Of a stretch of 64,000 nucleotides of DNA, positions 45,760 to 57,964 are shown one piece after another. Position numbers and translations under genes: made by a program. Below the pieces are notes generated by a model. It was not told where the DNA came from and ran no database searches. It saw nothing but the letters and a program-made list of their open reading frames with translations. The first letter of the stretch is position 1, and every line of letters begins with the position of its first letter. Origin of the DNA: Phoronis australis (lineage: Eukaryota > Phoronida > Phoronidae); the NCBI GenBank assembly GCA_002633005.1, contig NMRA01000264.1, positions 1-64,000 of the forward strand, read 5' to 3'.

Positions 45760-46260
45760 ATATGGTAATTAAGTCTTATAAAGTATTAATCGTGTCATTA
45801 AAAGGATAGCACCCACTGTTTTAGCGATTTCCTCCAAAATCGATTCCGTCATGAGCCATTTTGCATAATCAGTGATCCCAGTTGATAGTTAGAATAATTA
45901 ATGTTATTAATATTAATAGCATCTACTAATACCACTACCGCTTGATATACTACCACTGTCATTAATGTTATTACGATAACTACTAATTTATTTGCCACAT
46001 AATTAAGTATAATAATTATAGTCAATATCAATAGCTGTTCACAATAATAATAAAAACTAAGTATGGTATTCTCCATATTAATTAAATTTAACACTAACAT
46101 TAGCAGAAACAGTGAAATTATCGATAATCACACAAGAAATAATGTTAGCATAATAAACAAAAATACCACTACGATAAATTACTACGGTAATGAAAATCAT
46201 CTTTAATCTAGAATGAGCATTCTGTTATCATTCAGTTATTTTCTGTGTTTCATCAAGTGA
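45760..46260. other. AT-rich intergenic, no gene seen
   Basis: Dominated by AATAATT/ATTATT runs. Open frames here are compositional. Confidence 0.5.
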
Positions 46261-46264
46261 TGAT

Positions 46265-46480
46265 GACTTCGTGGTGTAGTGGTTAAGGTGATGGACTCGA
46301 ATTATCTGTAGTTTCAGAAGTCGCGGGTTCAAATCCTGCCCCGGACAAAAAATCACACCGTGAGTGTACCACATATCTGAGTTCGTTCTTCTAAGAACGC
46401 GGGAACACCTGACGATGGCCGGGAATAGACGTCGTGACAGTGTAAATAGACCAGAGATTTTAATAATAGTTGTAACACGC
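46265..46480 (+). mobile_element. tRNA-Ser-derived SINE
   Basis: The first 80 bases resemble a serine tRNA: A-box-like TGGTGTAGTGGTTAAGG, an anticodon-loop-like GACTCGAA, a short variable region and B-box GGGTTCAAATCC ending near 46346. The stems no longer pair fully, and an unrelated tail follows. RNA polymerase III boxes are intact enough for a SINE promoter. Confidence 0.7.
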
Positions 46481-46499
46481 CACGACCTCAGAGCGGTTT

Positions 46500-47100
46500 T
46501 AAAAAGTCATTACATGAAGTGAAGGTAAGAAATACAGACCATATTCTATTTGTAAACTAAATGAGGCGAATAAACTTACAAAAATTCGTATGCAGTTGTT
46601 AATTAAGTACATGTATGGGTAGTTTCTTCAAATTAGAGACAAGAAATTCGGTGCCGTTTTATGTTAAACTGATGTAACTGTTTTTCATTTAACGCATAAA
46701 CGTTCCTCCAATTCCTGTTGATTGTGCTGGGTTTTTGATAAAAAATGGTGGAGTATGTTTTATAATTTTGAGAGGAGGCAGTGTAGTCTAGGGGATTGAG
46801 TATCTGCCTCCTGTTCACATGGTCGTAACTTCGAATCTCCCAGGAGTCAACTGCTCCTCGGCTCGGTCTCAATTTGTGTTTATATCGATGTGTTGTATGT
46901 GTGTATTAAATATAAAACTTCAAAATGGATTCGACTGTTTGGTGTAATGAGCGCAGTTGATTCAACGTGTATTGAACCAACTGTACTATTGTTTACAATT
47001 CTGTCTACGATTTAATCATACTCTTAAAATAAAGCGCATGACTTTTTTAATTGTTCATTTGAATTCGAGACCATATTAGTACAATTGTTTACATTCAGTA
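46500..47100. repeat. Duplicate of 27370-27930
   Basis: Shares 'accatattctat..aaactaaatga', 'aaaattcgtatgcagttgtta', the SINE and 'tgacttttttaattgtt'. This is the upstream part of the family P unit. Confidence 0.6.
46775..46870 (+). mobile_element. tRNA-like SINE, fuller copy
   Basis: GCAGTGTAGTCTAGGGGATTG (A-box side) and CTTCGAATCTCC (B-box side) about 40 bases apart. The related fragment at 27620 lacks the first half. Confidence 0.5.
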
Positions 47101-47455
47101 TAAAAAAACAAAAGATTATAAGTAGACTGCAATAACAATGTATGAATTATTTAATGAAATGATAATATTTAGTATTGCAATTGAATACAAATGTGCATAT
47201 ACCTTGAAAGGAAAAATACAATATTTACTCTCAGTACACCAATAAACAGACTGCAAAAGAGAAATGTATTCACGTTGGAAAACCGATATTTTGTTGACAT
47301 TATGTTCATTATTGTTATTACCGTTATCATCGTCGTTATCGTTATTGTCGTTATTATTATTATTTTTTATTAGTAGTAGTATTGTTGTTGTGGTTTGTTA
47401 TTGTTGTTATTGTTTTTTCATTTCGATTTTGTTTTGTTGAAAGTTTCACTTTTAG

Positions 47456-47530
47456 GAGTCTGGACAACATGAAAGCATCATTCGTTGCGTTAATCGCCTT
47501 GTCCAACTTTATTTTGGCTTTCGATCAACG
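47456..47530 (+). pseudogene. Family P signal-peptide exon, copy P3
   Basis: Acceptor CTTTTAG|, ATG 47469, a signal-like sequence of about 20 residues and donor CG|GTAAGG. Five bases are lost before the donor relative to P2, changing the phase from 1 to 2. The propeptide exon is missing and the terminal exon (near 49973) has lost two cysteines and gained a stop, so this copy is dead. Confidence 0.65.
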
Positions 47531-47949
47531 GTAAGGTAACGATATTTCGTTTGAATGAGTTGGCCCAACATAGAAAGTCCTTGTGAGTAAGATTGGTGAT
47601 GTCCGTTTTTACTTACTTGCTATTAAACACGAATAAAAATTCTAGCTTAGGCCAAGTACGTGCTTGGTACGACACATATTACAATCTTCAATAGCAAACC
47701 TTAATTAGTATTCTAAGTAGAATGGGCAATTTCATTTACTCAGTTAAAACTGATTCAGTCGACAAAAGAGATTTTTCGTTTTGAACGTATTCACTCGACA
47801 ATAAAGTATAAAATGTGGTTGGATGTTTATATCTTAATAAAGCATATATTTGGTCAAAAAAACCTCGTTCTCGGTTGATAACTTTCTAACGTAAAATCTC
47901 CTTTTTCCCGTCTGAGAAGTAGAAAGCGAGCGGTTAGCACCAGTCAGGC

Positions 47950-49900
47950 CCGTAGTGGTTCGACTAGAACGGCGGACCTCTCCAAACGTCGCCACTGTCG
48001 AGTTTTCGGTAAAGCCTTGACACAGCTTAATTTGGAGGAAGGAAAATCTGTATACTCAACGATCACTCTTAGCTCTATGTTCCTGAGGTGAGTGAGATGG
48101 AATTCCTAATACCAGAAACGAAGATGCCGTGACGGTTGCTCGCAAAGACCGGGACTCAAATTCGAATGTAATTTGGTCCATAACGAGAACGTTCCAGCTC
48201 TACCCCCTGCCAAACTCTCAAATCAGGCGTGATTAAATGAGTGATTTCACCTCATTACATACTCGGACGGAAATATTTAGTCGGAGAATGACTTGAAACT
48301 TTTAATGTGGTTGTATTTTGTGTGTTACTTAAGTTGCTTACATTGATGGAAATGGGAACAGCCCACTACTCCGACAGTTCATTACTATGAAAATATCTAA
48401 AATTTCGGTGTCTTGGGTGTAGTTATTATATTTGTAAACACAGAATTAAACCATACTTCGGTTATTAGATGCACTGAGTGGTGTACCAGCCTATAACCAA
48501 AACAACGCAAGGATTTCATGCACATGACAAATTGCCCGCATGTCTCTCGAATACTGAAAATGAGTACACTCTTGCATTTTAATATCGATGAATTATCAAC
48601 CACGATACATGCATCAAATCCATGTCAAGATCGCACCATTTCACAGTGTGACTGAAAAGCTAAGGGCCGCTGCGCCTCACCCTCACCTACCGGAACCACG
48701 CGCATGGCCGGGTCGAAAATAAGTGCTGATAGTAGACTTCCCTGTCCGTGTAAATCTTTACGAAGTCAAAGAGTCACATTCAGTCTTTTTGATTTTAAAA
48801 CCCTGAATCGATGTTGTCCCTGCTTGAGAATGAGTCTTCACGATTGGCAGTGATTGGAACTGAGCTCGTTTCTAAACATTGCAATTAAAGTTTTGATAAC
48901 TATTTAACAGTTGCACACCCTTTAAATGGTTACTAATGGACACATATACAATACTTTATCCATGTCAGTTACGACTCATTAGCAGACAATTAGAGCAACG
49001 AACTGTCGGAATTCTGGTTTCGGAATTGTGGACATTCGAAGTAGTGAACTTTCGAAGGTAGCAAACCATCGGTGAATCAAACTTCGGAGTAGTGAAGTTT
49101 CGGAATGGTGACATGTAACACTGGAAGTCTTTGTGGCTGTGCACCATTGGCACTGATTGTCAAGAGTAAACTTTCTTCATTGACCAACGTTTTTATTAGG
49201 TCTAGACCAACTTTCCCTTCATAACGTGAGTATGCTCGTTAGTGTTTTCTCAGAGCAAGAAAATATGGTAAGAAAATGTTTGTTTTTTTGCAGGAGCAAC
49301 AACGGGGGACTGCCTGTATTGAACCTACCGTCAGCGTGCACTGAATTTAAAAGAATGAAAAGGCACACCCGTGTACACACACACGCATGTATGTCAATCC
49401 AAAAATCCGTAGTCAAAGTGGACGCTGGAGGAACAACATATTTCACGATCCCTTTCAGTTTCAAATTTGAAAATGCCTGCACTTTATCATAGTATGCCAA
49501 CAAGTATACGAAAATAGTAGATAACAAACCTATTTTCTGGCGTTTTTTTCTTGGTCGACGTTAAAGCATTCACAACGCACTAGTTTTAGGAGCTCTGTCG
49601 CTGCTCCAGAGCCTAGCTAGGTTTAGACATTTACTGCTTGACTCCCACGTTACGCAGTGGCGTAGCCACCACTCCCGTTCAATGCCGATGAATTATATAA
49701 AGCCTTCTCCTTAGTTATCATTTTAGGTAGTAGTATCAGTAGTTGGAACAGTTTTGTTGTTGTTATCGATCTTTACCCATATCTTTAACGGATAGGCTAG
49801 GGCTGGATCTTTTCCGCGAATGGTAGGTCCGTTCGAACCNNNNNNNCCCCCCCCCCCGAACCCTCCTGGCTACGTGCCTGCTGCATGCAAACGATTACAT
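47950..49900. repeat. Segmental duplicate of 24-26.1 kb
   Basis: Same series of landmarks as 24050-26130. It includes TTCGGAA/GTGAAC-type short repeats at 49005-49115 and seven Ns at 49840-49846 before a C-run. No gene seen. Confidence 0.65.
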
Positions 49901-49972
49901 AACTGTTTCTGTTAGTAATGCACATTTGAACGTTTTATCATGTTGTTTTTGTTTTTCATTGCATTGTTCAAG

Positions 49973-50050
49973 TATGGCGCAGGGTAAGGAGAGGGATTTT
50001 ACATGGGTCCATGCTGCGGTCTCATGGAATGTAAATACGGCGATGCAACA
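49973..50050 (+). pseudogene. Family P terminal exon relic, copy P3
   Basis: Aligns with 53687-53756. The first and second cysteines are replaced (Gly, Phe) and a TAA replaces the Tyr after AG. GPCCGLMEC is preserved. After the fifth Cys this relic continues KYGDA instead of stopping, hinting that the ancestor was longer and may have had a sixth Cys. Confidence 0.55.
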
Positions 50051-50169
50051 AGTATGTTACCACGTATGGTACAATTCGATCAAATATCATATACTGCCAG
50101 CGAGTATGTCAGGATAAAGCAAATGCATTTGTGGTGAGAGTTGTGTTTAAATAAATCACCAAGACATTA

Positions 50170-50950
50170 TGTTGTTCCTAGATCATTTTTAAGTTGAATA
50201 ACTCTGATACCAAATAACCATCTAATAGCCTTGTCAACATTTAAACATTGGAAGATATCTTTCAACTCCATGAGAAATTTTAAAAGTCAACAAGCGTTGC
50301 TCCAGAAACGTCTTGTTGTAATATCAAAGTAATGTTAAAACCCAAAAAGTCACTTGGGGGATGTTTTGTCAGAGGGTTGTAGTTTGTTTTGTTCACTCGC
50401 TTTTTATTTTATAGTGAAAATTAGATATCATAAAATTAATGCCATCTAAAATCAATAATACTCAGTTTAAAGTCCTTATCTCAAAGGGTATTCTAGTTCA
50501 AAAACTTTAAAATATATACCAAAATAAGTAATATGCAAAATGGCATGTTCACATCCTTTCTGTTAACAAACTAAAAGCCTTTTTAGCACAATTTTGTACC
50601 TCAGCCGAGATCGGAAAATCATCGACTATTCCTGTCTATTTCCGTGACCTGAGTTCCTGTGTGTCAGTTCAGGAACGATTCCTGAATGCCAGCCATGTTG
50701 TCCTTGAAAACGTAGTGACATCACCGCGAACGTAAATGCCTTGTTACTTTGTTTGGTTGTTTTTGGTTTCCAGTTTGGTTCTTTTTATAAAAACTTGATT
50801 ATTTATTATCCTAATTTTACCTGTTCTTTGCATATGAGGAATGGTATTTAATGCATAATCATAAGTCTGAAGTACCTTCGCAAAGTCTTCCGCGTAACCA
50901 ACGCTCGGCTACTGAGTTCAGGTCTGACTCATCGCGAGGGTACGTCAAAA
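50170..50950. repeat. 3' flank of a P unit, then unmatched sequence
   Basis: 50170-50480 matches 53880-54170 and more distantly 38090-38290 and 55440-55640. From about 50500 to 50950 I see nothing recognisable. Confidence 0.5.
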
Positions 50951-50979
50951 TGCCAGTACTCAGATCCATCCCAAAATAA

Positions 50980-52050
50980 TCGTCGTTCGTTGTCAACATC
51001 ATATAAACACATTTCTTAAATTTAGTAAAGATCCTACAAACGGTTTAGGAGATAAAAGCTATGGGCGCAAAAAAGAAACTGCCACTAGGAGGTGCCACAG
51101 TAGTCGAAGTCATCGGAAAATCATTGTCAGCCGTTCACTTCATAGTGAAAACATAAATGCTAATTTTCACAATTATCCTGAAAGCGGTTTGGTTTATGGA
51201 GGGGTGGACGTCAAAAAACCGACTCGAAAACAGTAAAAATGGCCACTAGGTGGCGCAAACTGGGTCGAATCCATCTGAAAACGGAAAGATAGCGTCACCT
51301 CACTAACAAAAACCTGTACGTCAAATTTTATGAAAATACGTTGAGGAGCTTTGAAGATCCAGAGGAAAACGTGAAAAGAATAAAATTGCCAATAGCACGT
51401 GGCACACCAGTAGACGGATGTGTCCGAAAGTCATCGTCGTCCTTTGTTAATATCATATATAAATGCACTTACTAAATTTAGTAAAGATGCTGCAAAACGG
51501 TTAAGGAGATAAAGCCATAGGCGCAAAAAACAAAACTGCCACTAGGAGGATCCGCAGTAGCTGAAGTCGTCGGAAAATCATCGTCAACCTTCATCTTCAT
51601 AGTAAAACATACATGCCAATTTTCACAATAATGCTTAGAGCGGTTTGGTTGATAGAGGGGTGGACGTTAAAAAACAGACTCGACAAGAGTAAAAATGGCC
51701 ACTAGGTGGCGCAAACTACGTCGAATCCATCCGAAAACGGGAGGATGTTGTCGTTTCACTAATAGATACCTATATACCAAATTTCATGAAAATACCTTAA
51801 GGACCTTTGAAGATACAGAGGTAAACATAAAAAACTAAAATTGCCACTGAAGGACACACTAGTAATCGGATCCGTCCGAAAGTTCGCTCATGCCGTCCTA
51901 TTTATGAAAGGAATACATGTGCAAAATTTCATGAGCATACCTAAATCGGTTTTGGAGATAGAGCAGCGGACGTCGGACGCTGCCCGGGCGAACGGACGGA
52001 CGGACGCAGATGACGGCATAATGCGTCCACATCTAAATATGTGGGCGCAT
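50980..52050 (+). repeat. CCACTAGG-box repeat array, second copy
   Basis: Same phrases as 13860-15000, with boxes near 51083, 51241, 51537 and 51696 (GGCCACTAGGTGGCGCAAAC twice) and the GACGGACGGACG end. Spacing between the two perfect boxes is about 455 bases, the apparent unit length. Confidence 0.7.
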
Positions 52051-52945
52051 AAAAATGGAGCTAGATCGGTCACAGGACAGCCAATAGCCATAGTGTGTAA
52101 ACACGCGAATAACGCATTTGTTTAGAAATCTAGTATTTATGTAGTTTGAGAACCACTGAGCTTGCATAAATGACATCCACGTTGGTGCGAAAGAAAACCT
52201 GACGTGAATATTGTATATCAGATTTCTTTTAGCGCTATGCATTTTAAGCCTCGGAGCCCAGGTCTAATAATCAGGTTGAGCAAACAGCTTGTGTTGCTGA
52301 TGTAACAAAATAAAAAATGACCTAAGTAGCGTTTCGTGGAAAATTTACAAAATCACGCTGAGAAATTTGTAGAATAAATTTGAAACAAAGCCGAGCGTAG
52401 GACTTCTATAAATTGGAAATGAACAATCTCAGTAATGTAGTGGTTGGTCGGGGCTCGCCAAACAAGCGCTCGATTTCGTTCCCAAACACTTTCTAGAGAG
52501 GTTAGTTACTCCTCTAATGAGCCTCACTTCTTCAACTCTTTTTCTCAGTATGGCCCTTGGCTTTTTTCACACCGGGTTTGATTAGCCGACTACACACCGC
52601 ACTTATTGTCCATTTTCACTGCACCCAGAACAAAAGAGCTGACGATATCGCTGCCTCGATTTTAGTTAATATTGGCTGGAAGCCTTTGTAAGGAATCATC
52701 GACTAATGCAACGTGTATCGAACCACCTGTACTTTGTCATACAATGTCGTCTTGCTACAGACTACGATCATACTCTCAACATAATGCACGTGACTTTTTA
52801 ATTGTTAATTTGATATTCGAGACCATATTAGTATAAATTCACGTTGGAAAATCGAAATGCCTTGTTATCATTATGGTCATCAGTATTATTATTTTTAGTA
52901 GTATTGTTAATAATGTTATTATTTGTTATTATTATTTTGTTTCAG

Positions 52946-53038
52946 GTTCTATTTTTAAGAATCTGGACAACATGAAAACATTATTCGTTGCCTTAATCGT
53001 CGTGTCTAACTTTGGTTTGGTCTTCGTTCAAGCGAAAG
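52946..53038 (+). CDS. P2 exon 1: signal peptide
   Basis: 26 untranslated bases after the acceptor, then 22 codons plus one base. The donor is G|GTAAAG. Without splicing the frame stops 8 codons later. Confidence 0.8.
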
Positions 53039-53860
53039 GTAAAGACATTTCGTTTGAATGAGTTGGCTCAAAACTACAATATCCTTATCAGTATAGAAGA
53101 TTGATGATGTCCATTTTTACTTACCTGCCATTAAATGCAATTAAAAATTTTAGCTTAGACCGAATGCGTACATGAGGGGCACATTAGACGTTTTTTGTAC
53201 TTATAGGATCTTTTGGTGAAGCAGATGAAACTGAGCTGCACATTTTGGCGAAGAGGTTTGTTCTGTCAGATGGTTTTTCATTGTCCTGAACGGTAGACGT
53301 GTTCCATGAAACACTGCGTGGGCAAAACACACGCTACAATCTTCAATATCAAACCCGTTTCACAATTAATTCGTATTCCAAGTAGAATGGGTAATTCCAA
53401 TTGCCCAGTTAAAACTGATTCAGTCGAAAAAAACGAAGTTTTCGTTTTGAAAGTATTCACTTGACATTAAAATATAAAATGTGGTTGGATGTTTATATCT
53501 TAGTAAAACATAACAAAACCTCGTTCTCCATTCCTAACATTTTGTCGTAAAATATCTTTTTCCCCGACTGAGAAGTAGAAAGTGAGCGGTTAGCATTGTT
53601 AAAGGCTACATAACGATTTCGTTCAGTGATGCTCACATGAACGTTTTATTATGTTGTTTTGTGTTGTATTTTATTGAATTATTCAGGTACTGCGCAGGGT
53701 ACGGAGAGAGATGTTACAAGCGTCCATGCTGCGGTCTGATGCGATGCATCAACTAGTTTACTAATTATGGTGATATTCAATCGAGTACGAAATACTGCCT
53801 GTGTGTGTGTGTGTCAGGATAAAGCAAATGTATTTGTAGCGAGAGTTGTGTTTAAATAAA
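52946..53860 (+). CDS. Family P secreted cysteine-rich peptide gene P2, complete coding region
   Basis: Three coding exons. Exon 1 (52946-53038, acceptor TTTCAG|, ATG 52972) gives a signal peptide reading MKTLFVALIVVSNFGLVF. Exon 2 (53207-53255, 49 nt) follows acceptor CTTATAG| and holds the acidic GEADETE and ends in Lys-Arg across the junction (donor GTTTGT, weaker). Exon 3 (53687-53756, acceptor ATTCAG|) encodes a 22-residue peptide with C-x6-C-x4-CC-x4-C, five cysteines, and TAG. Phases 1 and 2 match, giving 61 residues. AATAAA is at 53855. The Lys-Arg lies directly before the mature part. An odd cysteine number suggests loss of a sixth Cys, or dimer formation. Function unknown. Confidence 0.8.
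53207..53255 (+). CDS. P2 exon 2: propeptide ending Lys-Arg
   Basis: Enters in phase 1 and leaves in phase 2, exactly as K exon 2 does. Absent from P1 and P3 through deletions. Confidence 0.7.
53687..53756 (+). CDS. P2 exon 3: mature five-cysteine peptide
   Basis: 23 codons including the stop. Motifs GYGERC and PCCGLMRC. Basic overall. Confidence 0.75.
53855..53860 (+). terminator. P2 polyadenylation signal
   Basis: AATAAA about 100 bases after the stop. It is conserved at 50152 (P3) and in displaced form near 32430 (P1). Confidence 0.65.
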
Positions 53861-54951
53861 TCACCAAGAAATTATACCGTTTCTAGATCATCTTTAAGTT
53901 GAATAACTCTGATACCAAATAACCATCTGATAGCCTTGTCAACATTTAAACATTGGAGGACACCTTTCAACGCCATGAGAAATTTTGAAAATCAACAAGC
54001 GTTGCTTACTGTTCCTCCAAAGAAAGTCTTGTTGTAGCATCAAAGTAATGTTAAAACCCCTCGGAGTCTCTTGGGGGACGTTTTGATAAAGGGTTGTACT
54101 TTGCTTTCTTTATCTCGCTCGAGAAAATTAGATATCATAAAGACAATGCCGTCCAAAATCAATAACACTCGTTTTAATACCTCATTGCAACAAATTAGTT
54201 AATGCATGAACGTGGCGAAAGAATAAAATATATCGAATTTTGGTCATTTCAATTGCTGGTGGTGTTCCCTGCCTAGAATCAGATACAATAACTACACAAC
54301 CAGTGTGATGCCTCGTATTACATTGTATTGTGTTGTGCTGTACTGTGTCGTAACTTACCGTATTGTATTACACTGTACTGTATTGTACTATATTGTGTCT
54401 TGATTTATGGATGAGCTGATAGTCAATATTGTTTATGACCAATCTCGGTGAAAAATTAACAGAGCCTGGTGTCAAGGAATAAAGAGCTGTTCGATCTTCT
54501 CAGATCTACGGCGGCGGGATAGTCTCTAATTCAAGTAAGGATTAAAGTGGGTGTCAAAAGTTAGTTCAGGAGGGTTCAGGCCAGTTTTAAGTAAGTGATT
54601 GAGAATGTGACTCATATGAGCTGTCACGTTTGTTACCACATAAACAACGTGGTTTCTTTCTTAGACTGTATTGTCAGGAACTACTACTTACGGTGACATC
54701 TATCGGGCAACATACATAACATGAGCTAAAGGAAATAATGTAAATAAGACATGTGTATTCTGAACTGAGAACGTCTCCAAACCAATTCAGGTGCCCCCAC
54801 CGTAAACGCAATAAAATCGCAAAGACGCAAGATCCAAGTCTCCGGGAAATATCGCCATCCATTACAAGCAAAGCACGTGGTCATGCTAGCTGCACTTGCA
54901 GTACTAGCTTTACTCGCGAGATTCTTGCGTCTACAGAACTCAATTCGGCAA

Positions 54952-55051
54952 TCAAAAATGTTTGCATCTTCCAAAGTTGCATATAAGACCACTGAAGCAA
55001 CAGTCCGAGTCAAACCAGCACCACCCGCCTTATGGCGAACATCGTTTCGCC
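54952..55051 (-). pseudogene. Family K terminal exon with premature stop
   Basis: Acceptor TTTTTCAG| and all six knot cysteines in the usual spacing. The third residue after the first Cys is a TAA stop, where intact copies have Tyr. The residues after CC diverge (FSGLICNFGRC), so this is an older branch. No upstream exons. A second relic of the exon start lies at 55171-55210. Confidence 0.7.
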
Positions 55052-55641
55052 CTGAAAAAAATGAAAGAGATCAGGCTTCACCAAGTTTTAATGCTCAAAG
55101 CATGATATGTACGTCATGTTTAGTTAAAGAAATAGGGCCGACTTCATTTCGGTTTTAAAAAGTTCGCGCAACCCGCCGTATGGCATGTATCGTCTCGCCC
55201 TGAAGAAAAAAATGAAAGAGTTTAGGCTTCACCAAGATTTAATGCACAAAATATGATATGCAAACACTGTTTAGTTAAAGAAATTCCTTTGACTTGATTT
55301 CAGTTTTAAAAAGTTCGTGTAATAACTCTTAACATTTACTAATTCAATGAAAACGTGCTGCCTAACGACGAGCCTTCAACTGACACAGTCACGCTGGCAG
55401 TTGTGTTAAAAAAGTGAATCTTCAAGAAGCTAGACCACGTTTAAGTTGAGAAACCTATAGAGACCAAATGACTATCTGGGAGCCTTGTCAAATTTTGAGC
55501 ATCGGATGATAGCTCACAACTGTGTGCACAGTTTTCAACCCCCGGGCTCCGCCGAATAAAGTGCAGTTGTAGCATCAGAGTAACGTTAATAACCCTGGGA
55601 TGACTTGGAGGGCGTTTTGACGGAGAGCTGTAGTTTGCTTT

Positions 55642-56635
55642 GACATAGGCGAATTTAGGGGGGGGGGCCAGGGAGCCCGCCCCCCCTCCTTGGCTGCTGC
55701 AAAAAATAAAACAGCAAGAGCGTAGGGAAATGTTGAGTTTTTTAATTTGCCCCGGTACTTAAAATTATACGGATGAAAAAAGATTTAAATGTGTGCAGTT
55801 TTAGTGTTGGGGGGGGGCTCAATTCCAATTTCAAGTGTCAAATTCGGAACACGGCGCATTCGTAACGGAACTATGGCTAAGTGTAGGCTCTCCCGCGATA
55901 TCCCAGGCGACCGGCAGTGGCGCTGCGCACTACGACTCCGTTGCTGTCGTCTGCTCCACTGTGCAATGGAGAAAATTTACTTCATTTTTTAAAGAAAATG
56001 GAACCTGAGTGACGATGAAAAAAAAAAGCTGCTGGTAAGATGTGAATTTTATTCGAAGCCTAAGTGAATCACTCAAAAACTCATTAATTCTCTCTTTGTC
56101 AAACCTTAACTTAAGACGATTTCCACTAGCAATCCCGTCATTATTGCCAACACGAAAAACGGATTTGGTCTTTTGGGCATTTGAAGACTATTTTAAATAC
56201 AACAAATTTGTTAAGAACCGATTACACAAAATATAAAACGTGTAATAAGCATTACAAAAAGAAGTAGCAAACGCTGTGGACCATAAACAAGTAGGTCTCT
56301 TATTTTCATGGAAGAAGAGTAGTCGTGGTGGTGCAGTGGTAAAGTACGCGCGTCCTTGCAGCCAGGTCGTGAGTTCGAATCTGTGAAACACTTTTTCCTG
56401 TGTGACATGTTCTCCGTGTTTTTTTCCTTTTTTTCTTGGATAATGCATCAGAAATCAAGGAAAATGCTTGATTTTTAGAGGAAAAAACAGAAAAGTTTCC
56501 TGGGCGGAGAGGGGTTTGCCCCCCTACCGACCTCCCCCCATTCGGTGCTGTGCGCATTTACAATCGTGGTTTGCGCAAATGCTTACAGCCGGAGAAAATA
56601 TTGGGCCCCCCTTGTGATATCCTAGATCCGCCACT
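55642..56635. mobile_element. DNA-transposon-like insertion, about 1 kb
   Basis: Comparison with 38260-38300 shows an insertion flanked by TGCTTTG on both sides. The ends are ACATAGGCGAATTTAGGGGG and, in complement, AGTGGCGGATCTAGGATATC: a short imperfect terminal inverted repeat of the CAGTGGCGGAT type often seen in hAT-like elements. No transposase. It carries a tRNA-like stretch at 56325-56400. Confidence 0.6.
56325..56392 (+). mobile_element. tRNA-like sequence in the insertion
   Basis: GGTGGTGCAGTGGTAAAGTACGCG (A-box side) and GTGAGTTCGAATCTG (B-box side) about 35 bases apart, typical of a tRNA-derived SINE head. The 3' acceptor stem does not pair. Confidence 0.5.
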
Positions 56636-56879
56636 GCTTTGTTTATCTCGTTATTTCGGATAGATATCACAGAACTAAAGCCGTCCAAAATGAACAGTAT
56701 TCAGTTTAACCCTAATCAAAACTCGTTAATTGATGCAGGAACCTGTGATGAACGTGGAAAAACAATAAGGTAATGGACAGGTTATTTTAATTTTTGTGGT
56801 TTTCGTGCACACAATTCGATACTTTATATCTGCAAAATCAGTGTGGTGCTTCATATTCGTTTTGTATTAAACTGTAATA

Positions 56880-57020
56880 TATTGCTTTGCGTTGTGCTGT
56901 ACTGTATCGCACCTTATTTCATTTTATCATATTGTACTGTATTATATTGTATCACACCTTATTGTATTTTATCATATTGTACTGTATTATATTGTATTGT
57001 TCCTTGGTTTGTATTGTGTT
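56880..57020. repeat. TTGTA/TTGTATTG short tandem repeat
   Basis: Degenerate ATTGTATTGTACTGTATT repeats. Related tracts at 38500-38610, 40190-40230, 40580-40680, 54300-54400, 60045-60075 and 61005-61090 mark the same position in each duplicated unit. Confidence 0.75.
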
Positions 57021-57626
57021 GAACTGCATTTGTCATATTATAGTTTTCAACACAGTCGAAGTTGTATAACTAAAGTACCCGTTGGTCGCTATCAAGTTAA
57101 GTTATGATTTAGACCGCTTTTCACTGTTAATCTGGTTTCAATTTTAGTTTTGGTCGGTTTAGAAATAATGTTTGGGCTATGGAAGAACTGAAAGTCTCGG
57201 CAGTGTTTGAGACCATCATCGATGCATAAAAGGACACGCCATAACTCGCCTGGTATCAAGCAATAATGAACAGTCAGTTCTTCCCAAACCCTCGAATTGT
57301 CCAATTCGAATTTGGATCAAGTTAAAATCACATTTATAACGGTAAGTGTCCTAAGTCAAAATTATGGATGGAGGGTTCAGAGCACTTTTAAGTAAATGAT
57401 CGAGAATGTGACACATATGAGCTAAAAAGAAATAATGTAAATGAGACATTTATATTCTGAACTGAGAATGTCTCCCAATCAATTCAGTTGCCCGTTCCGT
57501 AGACGCAACAAACTCGCGAAAACGTAAGGTCACGCAAACCTTCGCCATGCATTGCAGGAAAAGCGCATGATCGTACTAAATTTACTCACGACATTGTTGC
57601 AACTCCGAAAATCAACCTGGCATTCA

Positions 57627-57726
57627 TCAAGATCTGCATCTTCCATGTCTACATCTAAGATAATTGAAGCAACAGTCCCAACTAAAGCGACACCACCCGC
57701 CGTAAAATGAACATCGTCGTCTCATC
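57627..57726 (-). pseudogene. Family K terminal exon, orphan copy at 57.7 kb
   Basis: Acceptor TTCTTCAG|, Met-Arg-Arg-Arg, then the intact six-cysteine core and TGA at 57627. Very similar to 39232-39331. No upstream K exons are seen, and candidate exon M lies in the expected intron on the other strand. Confidence 0.65.
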
Positions 57727-57964
57727 CTGAAGAAAAAACGAAAGAATTTAGACTTCACCGAGTTTTGAAACACAAGCAAGATATATAAAGCATGTTTTGT
57801 TAAATAAACTGTTTCGGCTGCTACGATAATTTTAACTACCATGTAATGCAATTTCACTTAACTACAGTGTCGTGTCCGTAAGGAGTCGCTCGTTATCTCT
57901 AAGTTGATTTTAACTGACAAAGGAGCGTGAATTACTAACAGCCCTGCTTTCTTGCAATGTTCAG

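Noticed and set aside
46265-46346. Functional serine tRNA gene
   Set aside because: A and B boxes are present but acceptor and anticodon stems do not pair properly and a SINE-like tail follows.
54877-55158. Plus-strand frame starting MVMLAALAVLALLARF, signal-peptide-like, opposite a K terminal exon
   Set aside because: It is antisense to the cysteine-coding exon. The equivalent frames in other copies (39157, 60706) start differently and are not kept open, while the minus-strand cysteine pattern is conserved.
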